This document shows positions 1 to 9,470 of a stretch of DNA of 64,000 nt, piece after piece. This DNA comes from Marinilabilia rubra (GTDB taxonomy: Bacteria > Bacteroidota > Bacteroidia > Bacteroidales > Marinilabiliaceae). Within the stretch, counting starts at the first letter, position 1. Every line of letters begins with the position of its first letter. Location: positions 213,383-277,382 of the forward strand of contig NZ_QEWP01000007.1 of assembly GCF_003121985.1 (NCBI RefSeq), read 5' to 3'. A program made the position numbers and the translations under genes. Below the pieces are notes generated by a model. That model ran no database searches. It was not told the DNA's origin and saw nothing but the letters and a program-made list of their open reading frames with translations.

Positions 1-1
1 A

Positions 2-100
2 AACAAGTATGATACGGAATACCAAAGAAGAACATGTATAACCTTCGATCATGCAAGTTTCCTCCCTCCCGGCCATTCAGGCATCAGACCAATAATTTAG
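2..100 (+). CDS. 3' end of an unidentified CDS (partial)
   Basis: An open frame enters from the left edge and ends at TAG (98-100). Its last residues read SFLPPGHSGIRPII. The frame is only 32 codons long, so no family can be named. It lies on the same strand as the following hydrolase, with 15 nt between its stop and the next ATG, so it is probably the preceding gene of the PUL arm. A chance open frame of this length is possible. Confidence 0.5.
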   Translation, partial: NKYDTEYQRRTCITFDHASFLPPGHSGIRPII

Positions 101-115
101 AATAATTTTAAAGCT

Positions 116-1936
116 ATGAAAAATCCGCTTCTCAAAACAGCAAGATATCAACAAGCTTACCTTTACGGCTTAACAAAGTATGTTGCATCCTTCTTCTTGC
201 TTTTAGTAGCCATAACCTCAAACTCCCAGCAAGTCTTTCCGGAAGATTCCTGGGGAGTTTATACCTGGGGGTGGTATAGCCCCAAAAATATTAACCCTGA
301 AAAAACGCCAAATGTTAAGGGGGTCCCTACCATCTTAAAATGGATCGATTTAGAACCTGAAAATGGAAAGTTTGAATTTGACAGGCTGATAAAAAAGAAA
401 TTAGAGCAACTCCACAAGGATGATTATTACACTACGCTCATGGTTTGGGTAGCATTTTCAACAAAAGAAGTTACAGAAAAGGATACAACATGGGCTTTTA
501 CACCTCCGTGGTTATTTCAAAACGGCGTACCATTGGTCGAATTTCCTGCAACTGTAAATCCCCTTGGAAAAACCCTGACACGCTATTTTCCCTATTATCT
601 GGATCAGGACTATAAGTTTTATTTTCATCGTATGCTGAAAGAGTTGGGTAAATACATCTCTAACTTACCTGAACATCTCAGAGAACGGATACTATTCGTT
701 CAGAGTGCAGAGGGATCAACAGGTGACGGGAAACCTTATAAAGGGAAACCAGTTGATTCTAAGTATAACATTTCTTCAAGTCAATGGAGCGATTACAGGA
801 TTGAAACCTGGAAGGTGCTTGTTGAGGCTTTTTCAAAAGATGGAGAACTCCAAATACCACTTCTTACAAATTACGATTCAAATGAAGAAGAACAGTATAA
901 ATGGATGCTGAATAATCTGCCCAAAGCAATTGGATTAAAAAACGGTATGTTTTCCCACGGCTATCACATCAGTGAGGCACAAGAGAGATTAGCGAACTTC
1001 ATTGACTTTAGAAAATCTGTAGAGTCTGCAGGTAAAGTCTTTTTTGCACGTGGAGAGCAAGATGCAGAGTATAGAACTTACAAGTGGAGTACTCAAAACA
1101 TTCCTCAGGGATTATATTGGTCAGCACTCTATGCTACACATGGCGGCTTAACGATGTGGAATGTACCATGGGAAGCATGTGATGATAAGGAAAACTTCCC
1201 GGCATTTGAACTTTTCAATCGTTACGCAGCACAAACCAATCCTGCTACAGCAAGATTCGCCTTCTGTGCTTTACGGTCCGGCCTGGATGCCTCAGATACC
1301 ATAAGATTCCCGGAAAGCATTTACGGTAAAGCATTAAAGAAAAATCAACAGCGATACATCAATATTACCGCTGCATATAGTCAGTTTGGAGCACAGATGA
1401 GTGCCCCTGCAAAAGCCACGGGAGGTGGTATGATTAATCGAAAAAGGAATGGATACAATGATGCAGGCTGGCAAATCCTGCCGGGCAATTATTATCGTCA
1501 TTTAAAACAAATACAACCTGAAGCAACAAGTATTGGTTGGTGGAACATCGACACCAGTATCTATGGCCGTTTTGCGCGTGGCTTTGATTATTCCGATGGA
1601 AAGAATGCAATGTATTTTGACATCGTAGATGACTTTTTTGCCAACAACGCTCAGAAAGAAAAGTCCGGAATCAGGTTAAAAATCATCTACTATGAAGGTG
1701 ATGAAGGCAGTTGGGAATTATGTTACCATGCATCAGATCAAACCATGAAAAGTGCTATTGAAGTAAACAATTCGGGCGAGGACAAATGGAGTGAACAGAT
1801 AATCACTCTGGATGATGCCTTATTCAACAACGGAGGAGAAAAAGGTGCCGACCTGATATTGAGAAACAAGGGGAAAACAAATTGTCGTTTTCATTTGATT
1901 GAAGTGGACAAAGGTAAAAGGTTCCGAAACAATTAA
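116..1936 (+). CDS. Secreted TIM-barrel glycoside hydrolase of uncertain family (GH42/GH167-like)
   Basis: This 606-residue protein has a signal peptide whose hydrophobic stretch lies near residues 22-36 and which ends close to SNSQQ. The mature N-terminus (WGVYTWGWYSP) and the following segment (ILKWIDLEPENGKFEFD) look like the start of a retaining (beta/alpha)8 hydrolase of the GH42-like group. Two candidate catalytic glutamates are visible: Glu199 in FVQSAEGSTGD and Glu314 in FARGEQDAE, about the right distance apart for acid/base and nucleophile. The C-terminal 100 residues look like a beta-sandwich. The position beside sulfatases and acetylesterases suggests a beta-galactosidase or other exo-enzyme acting on a sulfated galactan. 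The family assignment is a guess from fold-level features only; GH167 and GH42 are the candidates considered. Confidence 0.6.
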   Translation: MKNPLLKTARYQQAYLYGLTKYVASFFLLLVAITSNSQQVFPEDSWGVYTWGWYSPKNINPEKTPNVKGVPTILKWIDLEPENGKFEFDRLIKKKLEQLHKDDYYTTLMVWVAFSTKEVTEKDTTWAFTPPWLFQNGVPLVEFPATVNPLGKTLTRYFPYYLDQDYKFYFHRMLKELGKYISNLPEHLRERILFVQSAEGSTGDGKPYKGKPVDSKYNISSSQWSDYRIETWKVLVEAFSKDGELQIPLLTNYDSNEEEQYKWMLNNLPKAIGLKNGMFSHGYHISEAQERLANFIDFRKSVESAGKVFFARGEQDAEYRTYKWSTQNIPQGLYWSALYATHGGLTMWNVPWEACDDKENFPAFELFNRYAAQTNPATARFAFCALRSGLDASDTIRFPESIYGKALKKNQQRYINITAAYSQFGAQMSAPAKATGGGMINRKRNGYNDAGWQILPGNYYRHLKQIQPEATSIGWWNIDTSIYGRFARGFDYSDGKNAMYFDIVDDFFANNAQKEKSGIRLKIIYYEGDEGSWELCYHASDQTMKSAIEVNNSGEDKWSEQIITLDDALFNNGGEKGADLILRNKGKTNCRFHLIEVDKGKRFRNN

Positions 1937-2412
1937 ACTAAAAAAAGAAATTAAGCTATTGTTGTTACTACCCTTAAGGAAAATAAGGTCGTATAAGCAA
2001 GGGAAGCTCCAGTGAAATAAAGCAAACTTGCTTCAATTCACCGTAGTTTATTTACCGATTTAAAAATCATACAATTCATGGCTTAACAAATAACTTTTAG
2101 GGGTCCTTATTTATATTCTAAAAGCTATGAAAGACAATTTGTAACTATACTTTGAAATATTATTACCCCATATTTCATTTATTTCAAAGTTAGATTTGCA
2201 ATTGATTTTTAACACCTTAAAAATGGAAAAACCAAAACATGTTAAAAGAATACCGTTAGGTTTATTAATACTGCTAATGTTGTTCTTTTTGTTTAAGTTT
2301 TTATATGAGCACAACATTTACCCTCATTAAAATCACCCTGGAAGTATTTGCTTACCATGAATTTAAATTTCCCTCCAGATTGCCCTGAAGTTCATACAAC
2401 TAAAATAAAGAG
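1937..2412. other. Intergenic stretch with one hairpin and a possible microprotein
   Basis: This AT-rich spacer separates two plus-strand PUL genes. At 2012-2041 an imperfect hairpin is visible (GTGAA, AAGCAA on one arm; TTGCTT, TTCAC on the other) without a clear U-tract. The possible microprotein at 2223-2330 is listed separately. No other feature is seen. Confidence 0.4.
2223..2330 (+). CDS. Possible 35-residue single-pass membrane microprotein
   Basis: This short frame runs from ATG to TAA. It encodes a basic N-terminus (MEKPKHVKRIP), a hydrophobic helix (LGLLILLMLFFLF) and a short polar tail. This is the charge pattern of a small inner-membrane protein with the N-terminus in the cytoplasm. 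No ribosome-binding site is evident, which is usual in Bacteroidota. It lies alone in a 476-bp spacer inside the PUL arm. It may be a chance frame; coding status rests only on its membrane-protein-like composition. Confidence 0.3.
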   Translation: MEKPKHVKRIPLGLLILLMLFFLFKFLYEHNIYPH

Positions 2413-3285
2413 ATGAAAAATACAATATTTCTCCTTCTCACAGGCCTCATGCTAATTTCTTGTGGCACACCCACAGAAATAAAAGCAGAAACAAATAAGA
2501 AAAAAGTCTTTCTTTTTGCCGGTCAATCCAACATGGATGGAAGAGGAAACGGAGCCGAATTAAGCAAAAACGATTTGGAAAGGCTGGCCCTGATTTCAGA
2601 CAGAATTCTTTTTTATTATAATCATCAACCGGTTACACCACTTCAATTAACGACTCCAGGCAAATTTGTTCAGAAGAAATTCTGCTTAACCAAAAGCTTT
2701 GGCCCGGAATTGTTTTTTGGAATCGAACTGGCTGAGAAATATCCGGACGATGAGTTTATTTTTATAAAGAGGTCTGTAGGAGGAACATCTTTGTACGGTT
2801 GCTGGAATCCGGATTGGAGTATCGAAAAAGCAAGCCTGGTGAATGAACAGGATAAAGCCCAACTATATTCAGACTTTATTGAATATACCAAAAGCATTCT
2901 TGAAACATTCACCCCCAATGAATATGAGATAGAAGGAATGTTATGGGTTCAGGGAGAAGCCGATAGCAATATTAAAAAAGGTGGAGAAAAACCAGCAGAA
3001 ACCTATGGAGAAAACCTCCAAAATCTTGTTAACGCTGTCAGAGTAGATTTGAAAATGCCGGAAATGCCCTTTATCCTCTTTCAGGTTGGGAGCGGAAAGG
3101 TTGTTGAAGGGATGAAGCAAGTGGCAGATAATGACGACAAGGTTTTTATGATTCCACAATCGAATGATAAAGAGTCTCAGAATTTTTACGAACAGAATCC
3201 ACCTCCAATTTTTCATTACACCACAATGAGCATGAAAAGAATTGGCATCGAATTTTTTAAATTGTACGAAAAAATACCTGATTAA
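2413..3285 (+). CDS. SASA-domain (sialate O-acetylesterase-like) carbohydrate esterase, lipoprotein
   Basis: This is a 290-residue lipoprotein with lipobox LISC (Cys17) after a short hydrophobic signal. The SGNH-type block VFLFAGQSNMDGRG carries the expected nucleophile Ser39, and GMLWVQGEADSN (176-186) matches the conserved oxyanion/glycan block of the SASA (DUF303) family. Such enzymes remove O-acetyl groups from sugars, here probably at the cell surface. The C-terminal catalytic His268 is present in PPIFHY, but the Asp normally found a few residues earlier in the D-x-x-H type motif is replaced by proline. The dyad may still work with another acid, or activity may be reduced. It lies between a TIM-barrel hydrolase and a sulfatase in the PUL arm. 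Confidence 0.82.
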   Translation: MKNTIFLLLTGLMLISCGTPTEIKAETNKKKVFLFAGQSNMDGRGNGAELSKNDLERLALISDRILFYYNHQPVTPLQLTTPGKFVQKKFCLTKSFGPELFFGIELAEKYPDDEFIFIKRSVGGTSLYGCWNPDWSIEKASLVNEQDKAQLYSDFIEYTKSILETFTPNEYEIEGMLWVQGEADSNIKKGGEKPAETYGENLQNLVNAVRVDLKMPEMPFILFQVGSGKVVEGMKQVADNDDKVFMIPQSNDKESQNFYEQNPPPIFHYTTMSMKRIGIEFFKLYEKIPD

Positions 3286-3411
3286 CAAATCCCCGCCAAA
3301 AGGCACCTTTAATCGGGACTACACCTAAATAAGACCATAAGCCCTAACTACTGTTTTTTTATTCGAAGAAAGTACCGTCAAAATTAACCACATCAAAAAA
3401 GAATAGAAGTC

Positions 3412-4872
3412 ATGAAGAAATTACTAGGGCTATTAATGGGAGTATTAATACTTTCAGCATGCAGCCATTCACAAAAAGAAAAAAAAGAGACAGACTCTAA
3501 GCCAAACATCATTTACATTCTGGCCGATGATTTAGGTTATGGAGATTTGGGTGTCTATGGTCAAACAAAATTTGAAACCCCTAATCTGGATAAAATGGCT
3601 GAAGAAGGCATGTTGTTTACCCAACACTATGCCGGAAGTACGGTTTGTGCTCCTTCCCGAAGTTCATTATTAACAGGCCAGCATACAGGCCATACAGCCA
3701 TTCGGGGAAATAAAGAGATTATGCCTGAGGGCCAGCATCCGATGAGCGACAAAACTTTTACTCTGGCAGAAATGCTAAAAGAAGCCGGATATACAACAGG
3801 CGCTTTTGGTAAATGGGGATTAGGATTTATTGGCACCGAAGGTGATCCTAATAACCAGGGATTTGATGAATTTTATGGTTATAACTGTCAGCGCCAGGCG
3901 CATCGTTATTTTCCAATGCACTTGTGGCACAACGGCCAAAAGGTAATGTTGGAAGGAAATGACTTTAAGGATACTGAAGTTTATTCTGGTGACCAGATTC
4001 ATGAGAAGGCTTTACAATTTATTGAAAACAAAAAAGATGAGACCTTCTTCATGTATTATCCAAATGTAATTCCTCATGCCGAGCTTATTATGCCCGAAGG
4101 GGAAATGATGAATAAATACCGTGGGGAATTTGAAGAAACACCACATGTGGACGATCGTCCGGGTGCAGATTATGGCGATGAACCCTTTGAAGTTAAATAT
4201 TACTGCTCACAACCGGAACCCCGGACTACCTTCGCAGCAATGGTCTCTTTACTTGACAAGCAGGTAGGCGAAGTTTTAGCCAAATTAAAAGAATTAGGCA
4301 TAGAAGACAATACCATTGTGATGTTTTCATCTGATAACGGACCTCACATGGAGGGTGGCGCCGATCCTGACTTTTTTGACAGCAATGGTGACTTAAGAGG
4401 ATACAAACGCGACCTGTATGAGGGAGGTATTCGCACACCAATGATAGCCTGGTGGCCTCATAAAATTAAAGCCAATTCAAAAACAGATCATATTTCTGCC
4501 TTCTGGGATGTGATGCCAACGTTTGCAGATCTTGCTGAAATTAAGGCTCCCAAAAACATTGATGGCATTTCTTTTTTACCGGAATTACTGGGTAAAGAAC
4601 AAAAACAGCATGAATATCTGTACTGGGAATTTCATGAACAAGGAGGGAAAAAAGCCGTTCGCAAAGGAAAATGGAAAGCAGTGAAGTTGAATTGTTTTGA
4701 CGAAGAAAAGAGCACTGTTGAATTATACGATTTAAGTGTTGATGTAGGAGAGACCAATAATGTAGCATCCGAAAACCCTGAGGTTGTGAAGGAATTATTG
4801 GAAATAATGGAAAAAGCGCACACTCCTAATCCTGATTTCCCTTTTGAAGCAGATGTAGACAACAATTATTAG
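3412..4872 (+). CDS. S1-family formylglycine sulfatase (S1_16-like), lipoprotein
   Basis: This 486-residue sulfatase has a lipoprotein signal (ILSAC, Cys17). The maturation motif CAPSR begins at Cys79, which would be converted to formylglycine. Metal-binding residues are visible in ILADDLGYGD (Asp39, Asp40) and SSDNGPH. The C-terminal region KAVRKGKWKAVK followed by LYDLSVDVGETNN is typical of the sulfatase C-terminal subdomain. The block GHTAIRGN after the maturation motif resembles subfamily S1_16, which includes galactose-4-sulfatases; this subfamily call is tentative. The protein probably removes sulfate from galactose residues in the periplasm or at the outer-membrane surface. No formylglycine-generating enzyme or anSME is encoded in the window, so maturation must be supplied from elsewhere. 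Confidence 0.9.
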   Translation: MKKLLGLLMGVLILSACSHSQKEKKETDSKPNIIYILADDLGYGDLGVYGQTKFETPNLDKMAEEGMLFTQHYAGSTVCAPSRSSLLTGQHTGHTAIRGNKEIMPEGQHPMSDKTFTLAEMLKEAGYTTGAFGKWGLGFIGTEGDPNNQGFDEFYGYNCQRQAHRYFPMHLWHNGQKVMLEGNDFKDTEVYSGDQIHEKALQFIENKKDETFFMYYPNVIPHAELIMPEGEMMNKYRGEFEETPHVDDRPGADYGDEPFEVKYYCSQPEPRTTFAAMVSLLDKQVGEVLAKLKELGIEDNTIVMFSSDNGPHMEGGADPDFFDSNGDLRGYKRDLYEGGIRTPMIAWWPHKIKANSKTDHISAFWDVMPTFADLAEIKAPKNIDGISFLPELLGKEQKQHEYLYWEFHEQGGKKAVRKGKWKAVKLNCFDEEKSTVELYDLSVDVGETNNVASENPEVVKELLEIMEKAHTPNPDFPFEADVDNNY

Positions 4873-4919
4873 ATCTTTTCCTGAAAGGAAAACCTGGATG
4901 GGAAGTAAAGAATGAGCGA

Positions 4920-5083
4920 CTTAGGGTTTGTAATGAAATAAGTTGACAGTTCTAACGAAGTTCTTTTGTTCTTTACCGACTTGGAAATACAGCGAATAGC
5001 CAGCTATTTAATGGATTTTCAAGAAAGTTAAATGACAAAAGAAAAAGTTTAAAGCGTCAAGTTATTTCGGCACAATCCCTTAG
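4920..5083. repeat. MITE-like long imperfect inverted repeat
   Basis: The left arm (4920-4975) and the reverse complement of the right arm (about 5029-5083) align over roughly 55 bp. Shared blocks are AGGG, TTGT, GAAATAA, TTGAC, AAC, TTCTTTTGT and TTTA, in the same order and spacing. The whole element would fold as one long hairpin around a loop of about 50 nt. It contains no coding frame. It occupies most of the 339-bp gap between the sulfatase and the next esterase, so it is probably a non-autonomous transposon remnant inserted between PUL genes. Confidence 0.6.
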
Positions 5084-5211
5084 TTAGAACAGTTTAAATT
5101 AAGAAGATTCATCAAATGAAACGAACATGGCAGTGATTGCCCCAATAGAGAATAAAAATAATCAACCATGTGAGTTCCAACAAACCAATAACTTAGATTA
5201 AATATTTACTG

Positions 5212-7167
5212 ATGAATAACCTAAAGACATTTTTCACCCTGTTTACAATAGCATTTAGTACCCAGTTAAGTTTTGCTAATGTAAGTGTTGCAAATATATT
5301 TTCTGACAATATGGTTTTGCAACGTAATTTGAATGTGAAAGTCTGGGGAAAGGCCGATCCCGGGGAAAAACTGACTGTTAGTTTTAACGGACAAAAAATA
5401 AAAACCAAAGCAGATAAAGCCGGAGAATGGTCAGTGGTACTTAAGCCTATGAAAGCGGGAGGACCTTTTAATATGACTATTCAGGGTAAGAATGAAATGG
5501 TGCTCAGGAATATTTTAGTGGGCGATGTTTGGTTGTGTTCCGGACAATCCAATATGCAATGGCCGGTGTTCCGTTCAAACAATGCTGAAAAGGAAATAGA
5601 GAACGCCAATCACCCGCAAATAAGATTATTCTCAGTCCCTAAAGAAATAAGCAATGCGCCTCGTTCTGAAATGTCCCATGCATCGTGGCAAATATGCACC
5701 CGGGAAAGTGTAAAAGACTTCTCGGCGGTTGGGTATTTTTTTGGCAGAGATTTGCAGCAAGAATTGGGGGTGCCGGTCGGGCTTATAAACTCCACCTGGG
5801 GCGGGACTTGTGTTGAAACATGGACTTCAAAAGAAGCAATCACTCAACTTCCAAAATATGAAGATTTTGGTGAAAGAATCGATAATTTCGATCCGGAAGA
5901 AGTTGTAAAAAGAGATAAAAACACTCTGCGAGATGCCTTAGGCAGTTTACCTGAAAATGAAACCGGACTGGAAGAGCAATGGATGGCACCTGCCTATGAC
6001 CGAACTGACTGGAAAACCATGAACTTACCTGCTTTTTGGGAAAGTAAGGGATACAATTTATTAGATGGAATTGTATGGTTTAGCTATGAAATCAATCTGG
6101 ATTCCGAAGATATAGGTAATAAAGCGAGCTTGCATCTGGGTAAAATTGCCAATTCAGATATCACCTGGATAAATGGTCAAAAAGTGGGTGCGATGAATAT
6201 GTCCGGCAAAGTCGACCGGGTTTATACCATTCCTGAAAATATTCTGAAATCCGGCAAGAACAACATCTCAATAAGGGTAGACAATAAATGGGGGCGTGGG
6301 GGATTTCTTAGCAATAGCGATAAATTTTTCATCAGCCTGGGTGATAAAGTTATTTCGCTTAAGGGAAAATGGAAGTTTAAGGCAGACAAGGTTTATGACA
6401 AATTCAAGGCATCGCCAAACGAGGTTCCCGGCCTATTGTACAATGCCATGATAAATCCCCTGATTCCTTACGGTATAAAAGGGGTAATCTGGTACCAGGG
6501 AGAAGCCAATGCCCGCCGGGCAAAAGAATACGCTACTACCTTCCCTAATATGATTAACAATTGGCGTGAAAACTGGCAACAAGGTGATTTTCCATTTCTG
6601 TTTGTCCAGCTTGCTAACTTCATGAAACCAAAAGCTCATCCCGGCAACGACAATTGGGCAGAACTTCGTGAATCCCAGTCAAAAACATTAAGTCTTAATA
6701 ATACAGGAATGGCAGTAGCCATTGATATTGGGGAAGCTGATGATATTCATCCAAAAAACAAACAAGAAGTTGGAAGGAGATTAATGTTATCTGCCCTTAA
6801 GGTGGCTTACGGTAAGGACATTGTTCATTCCGGGCCTATCTATAAGTCCATGCAAATCAAAAATGGTAAAGCCATTATAAGTTTCGATCACATTGGCTCG
6901 GGCCTCCTGGTTAAAAGTAAACATGGCTATATCAATGAATTTGAAATTGCAGGAAAAGACAAGAAGTTCTATTGGGCTAAAGCCGAGCAAATTGGCGACA
7001 AAGTCATTGTCTGGTCAGACAAAGTGAAAGATCCGGTAGCCGTTCGTTTTGGATGGTCGAGTAATCCTTCCGAGCTTAACCTATACAATAAAGAAGGACT
7101 ACCAGCCTCTCCTTTTAGAACAGATAATTGGAAAGGCGTTACGGATGGTTTGTCTTTTGATGATTGA
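5212..7167 (+). CDS. Large sialate O-acetylesterase-type esterase (CE20/SIAE-like), secreted
   Basis: This 651-residue protein has a signal peptide ending near SFANV. An N-terminal beta-sandwich (about 24-100) is followed by the SGNH block [12 protein letters not shown] with nucleophile Ser113. A galactose-binding-type beta insert occupies about 230-390 ([20 protein letters not shown]), then [12 protein letters not shown] and the C-terminal DIHPKNK with Asp511 and His513. This is the usual order in family SIAE / CE20-like esterases, and the length is typical. It should de-acetylate sugar residues of the PUL substrate, complementing the smaller esterase at 2413. Unlike that protein it keeps the complete Ser-Asp-His set. 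Confidence 0.88.
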   Translation: MNNLKTFFTLFTIAFSTQLSFANVSVANIFSDNMVLQRNLNVKVWGKADPGEKLTVSFNGQKIKTKADKAGEWSVVLKPMKAGGPFNMTIQGKNEMVLRNILVGDVWLCSGQSNMQWPVFRSNNAEKEIENANHPQIRLFSVPKEISNAPRSEMSHASWQICTRESVKDFSAVGYFFGRDLQQELGVPVGLINSTWGGTCVETWTSKEAITQLPKYEDFGERIDNFDPEEVVKRDKNTLRDALGSLPENETGLEEQWMAPAYDRTDWKTMNLPAFWESKGYNLLDGIVWFSYEINLDSEDIGNKASLHLGKIANSDITWINGQKVGAMNMSGKVDRVYTIPENILKSGKNNISIRVDNKWGRGGFLSNSDKFFISLGDKVISLKGKWKFKADKVYDKFKASPNEVPGLLYNAMINPLIPYGIKGVIWYQGEANARRAKEYATTFPNMINNWRENWQQGDFPFLFVQLANFMKPKAHPGNDNWAELRESQSKTLSLNNTGMAVAIDIGEADDIHPKNKQEVGRRLMLSALKVAYGKDIVHSGPIYKSMQIKNGKAIISFDHIGSGLLVKSKHGYINEFEIAGKDKKFYWAKAEQIGDKVIVWSDKVKDPVAVRFGWSSNPSELNLYNKEGLPASPFRTDNWKGVTDGLSFDD

Positions 7168-7260
7168 TAAATTGACTTAATAAGGAGAAAATCACCCGGG
7201 CTGATAATTTAGAAAAAGATTATCAGTCCATTTCCATTTAACAATCTAACAAGTCTAATT

Positions 7261-9099
7261 ATGGTAAAAGTATACTATTTTTTTATAACAGCCACTTACC
7301 TCTTACTTCCCTTTAATTTTGCAAACTCCCAACAATTGGTTGTTTATGACAACATTCCCGGGCGAGCTGCTTCTGATCATTACCTATGCAGAGTAAAATT
7401 TGAAAGCGAAGATGAAAACGCCTGGAGAGATGCATTTGTGCTGCAAACAGAGGCAAAAAGCGAAAACGGCTATTATTCAACAGTTCAGGGATGGACCGCT
7501 TCATGGATTGCTTTTGAATCGGACTTTAACGGAGACAATGTTATTGTTGAGATTTCAAGAAAAGACGGGACAGCTATTACAGAGAGCATGGTAAGACCTG
7601 TTGCTGAAGCCTCTCCTGCAGTAATCTCAAATGGAAAGGCGTATGTCACTTTTACCGAACCAGCCAACGTAAATGTTGACATTAACGGACAAATGGAAAA
7701 AAACTATACGGGCTATGGTTATGGCGGCGCTCCTGTGCATACGATAACCCTTTTTGCCAATCCGGTATTCCCCGTCCCGGATGTGAATAACTCCAATGTC
7801 AGATTACTACAACCCGATGAGGATATTAACACATTGAATCGTGCCGATTGGGATACCATTGTTTTTGCCCCTGGCGTTCATAATATAGGTATGCCTTTCG
7901 AAATTCTCGATAATGAGGTTTTGTTTATTCCCGGAGATGCTATTGTAAAAGGAACCATCCACCCTTTGGATGCCTGGGGAGATGAAGCTTCTCAAAACAT
8001 TAAGGTTTACGGATCCGGGACCATAAGTGGTGAAGATATTGTCAGGGACCCAGATGATAAAAGCAAGATTTTCAAACCTTTTACCTATCAGGCAGAAGGG
8101 GCCCATCTGGAAGGTTTTGTGGTCGCCGATCCGGCATTCCATACTTTTAACATGGGGCATTCCAGGCAAAACACAACAATGCCTAACATTTACAAAAACC
8201 TCAAGATTTTAGCCTGGAGAGTAAACAGTGATGGAATAAACGCTTTCAGAAATTCAGAGATCTCGGATTGTTTTTTCAGGGTACAGGATGATGCATTCTA
8301 TTTGGGAGCAACTAACGTTAATGCTCACGACAATGTAGTATGGAACGATGCTAACGGGGCTGTTCTGTTTTTACCTCGGGCTATTGATGGCAGCAGTTGT
8401 CAGTTTAAAGATATTACGGTTATTTATCACCGGGCTAATTGGCATTGGTGGGAAGGTGGAAGAATTATCAGCATGAGAGAAACAGACCCCGGCACAACAA
8501 TTTCCAATGTGCATGTTAAAAACATTTTAGTGGAAGATCCTTTACCTGCCTTCCCCCCATTTTATGCCACCATGGTTCCGGGGACAGGAGATGTAACATT
8601 AAATAACATCATTATAGAAAATGTACATCAGGAACATGATGGAGTGAGTACCAGTTTGGATCAGGATCGGGGAAAGCCTCAAAACACCATGGTGGGTCTT
8701 GACAGCAGCAGAAAATGGGAAAACATAACTTTTAAAAACTGCTATTTTAATGGAAAAACGCTGACCAGCTTTGGGGATGGAAATTTTGATACCACATTCG
8801 TAGATAAAAACACCGTAATATTTGATACCGGGCAGACTTCAATTGAAGACCGGAAAAAAAGATCGGATGTTCTTAAAATATATCCTGATCCGGCACATAA
8901 CTTATTGAATATTCATTTTAAGCATCCAGCTGCCAGGAAAATAAATGTTTTCAATATGGCGGGGCAGCTTCTTTTTCTCACCCAAACCAATGATCAAAAA
9001 ACACAGATTGATGCAAGTACTTTTAAGGGTCGGGGTCCTTTAGTAATTACGGTTCAGTCTGAAGGTTCTGTTTCAAACCACAAGATAATGGTTCGGTAA
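7261..9099 (+). CDS. Secreted right-handed beta-helix glycoside hydrolase (clan GH-N-like) with T9SS sorting domain
   Basis: The 612-residue product starts with a signal peptide (cleavage near ANSQQ). An N-terminal beta domain (about 25-175) precedes a parallel beta-helix (about 180-520) with repeated short strands. In the helix, VNSDGINAF (Asp324) and VQDDAFYLG (Asp343, Asp344) reproduce the D / DD arrangement of inverting clan GH-N enzymes (GH28 polygalacturonases, GH49 dextranases). From about residue 536 a type A T9SS C-terminal domain is clear (LKIYPDPAHNLLNI, then VFNMAGQLL). The enzyme is therefore exported by type IX secretion and probably acts outside the cell as the endo-enzyme that first cuts the polymer. 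GH28, GH49 or a related beta-helix family cannot be separated by eye. Confidence 0.75.
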   Translation: MVKVYYFFITATYLLLPFNFANSQQLVVYDNIPGRAASDHYLCRVKFESEDENAWRDAFVLQTEAKSENGYYSTVQGWTASWIAFESDFNGDNVIVEISRKDGTAITESMVRPVAEASPAVISNGKAYVTFTEPANVNVDINGQMEKNYTGYGYGGAPVHTITLFANPVFPVPDVNNSNVRLLQPDEDINTLNRADWDTIVFAPGVHNIGMPFEILDNEVLFIPGDAIVKGTIHPLDAWGDEASQNIKVYGSGTISGEDIVRDPDDKSKIFKPFTYQAEGAHLEGFVVADPAFHTFNMGHSRQNTTMPNIYKNLKILAWRVNSDGINAFRNSEISDCFFRVQDDAFYLGATNVNAHDNVVWNDANGAVLFLPRAIDGSSCQFKDITVIYHRANWHWWEGGRIISMRETDPGTTISNVHVKNILVEDPLPAFPPFYATMVPGTGDVTLNNIIIENVHQEHDGVSTSLDQDRGKPQNTMVGLDSSRKWENITFKNCYFNGKTLTSFGDGNFDTTFVDKNTVIFDTGQTSIEDRKKRSDVLKIYPDPAHNLLNIHFKHPAARKINVFNMAGQLLFLTQTNDQKTQIDASTFKGRGPLVITVQSEGSVSNHKIMVR

Positions 9100-9143
9100 T
9101 AACAACAGAATTAACCATCAAAAAGGCTTCTTACCTAAAACAG

Positions 9144-9183
9144 AAAACCGGAATAAAGACAAAATGCTTTATCCCGGTTTTTT
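9144..9183 (+). terminator. Rho-independent terminator after the beta-helix hydrolase
   Basis: A 15-bp stem (AAAACCGGAATAAAG with CTTTATCCCGGTTTT, one mismatch) has an 8-nt loop and is followed by more T residues. It lies 44 nt after the stop of the plus-strand gene and closes that PUL arm. The A-rich left side could let it work in both directions. Confidence 0.8.
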
Positions 9184-9348
9184 ATGGTGATTTGTGTTCG
9201 ATGTTAGTTAATTGACAGTTACTTATTATTAACCCGCAATACAAATTAAAATACTTATTACAATTGAAATTACTTCAAAATAAAAAACGTAGTTGCTTCA
9301 TATCCAATACTCATAACGACATTCTAATATGAAATAAAGGTTAATAAC

Positions 9349-9375
9349 AAAAAAGGCTCCATGAAAACAGGAGCC
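9349..9375 (-). terminator. Rho-independent terminator of the minus-strand PUL operon
   Basis: On the minus strand the stem GGCTCC / GGAGCC is followed directly by TTTTTTG. It lies about 95 nt beyond the stop codon of the last operon gene at 9471, where the long minus-strand PUL transcript should end. Confidence 0.75.
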
Positions 9376-9470
9376 CATGTGAATTTTAATAGACTATTGA
9401 GTGGCCAAACATATAAATATTTAGCCCTGTCTTAGAGTTCCTAAATAACTTTAAGTGATTTTCATATCGC

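Noticed and set aside
2111..2317. 68-codon minus-strand frame
   Set aside because: The frame is Asn/Lys/Ile-rich as expected from AT-rich non-coding DNA, and the opposite strand holds a more plausible short membrane-protein frame.
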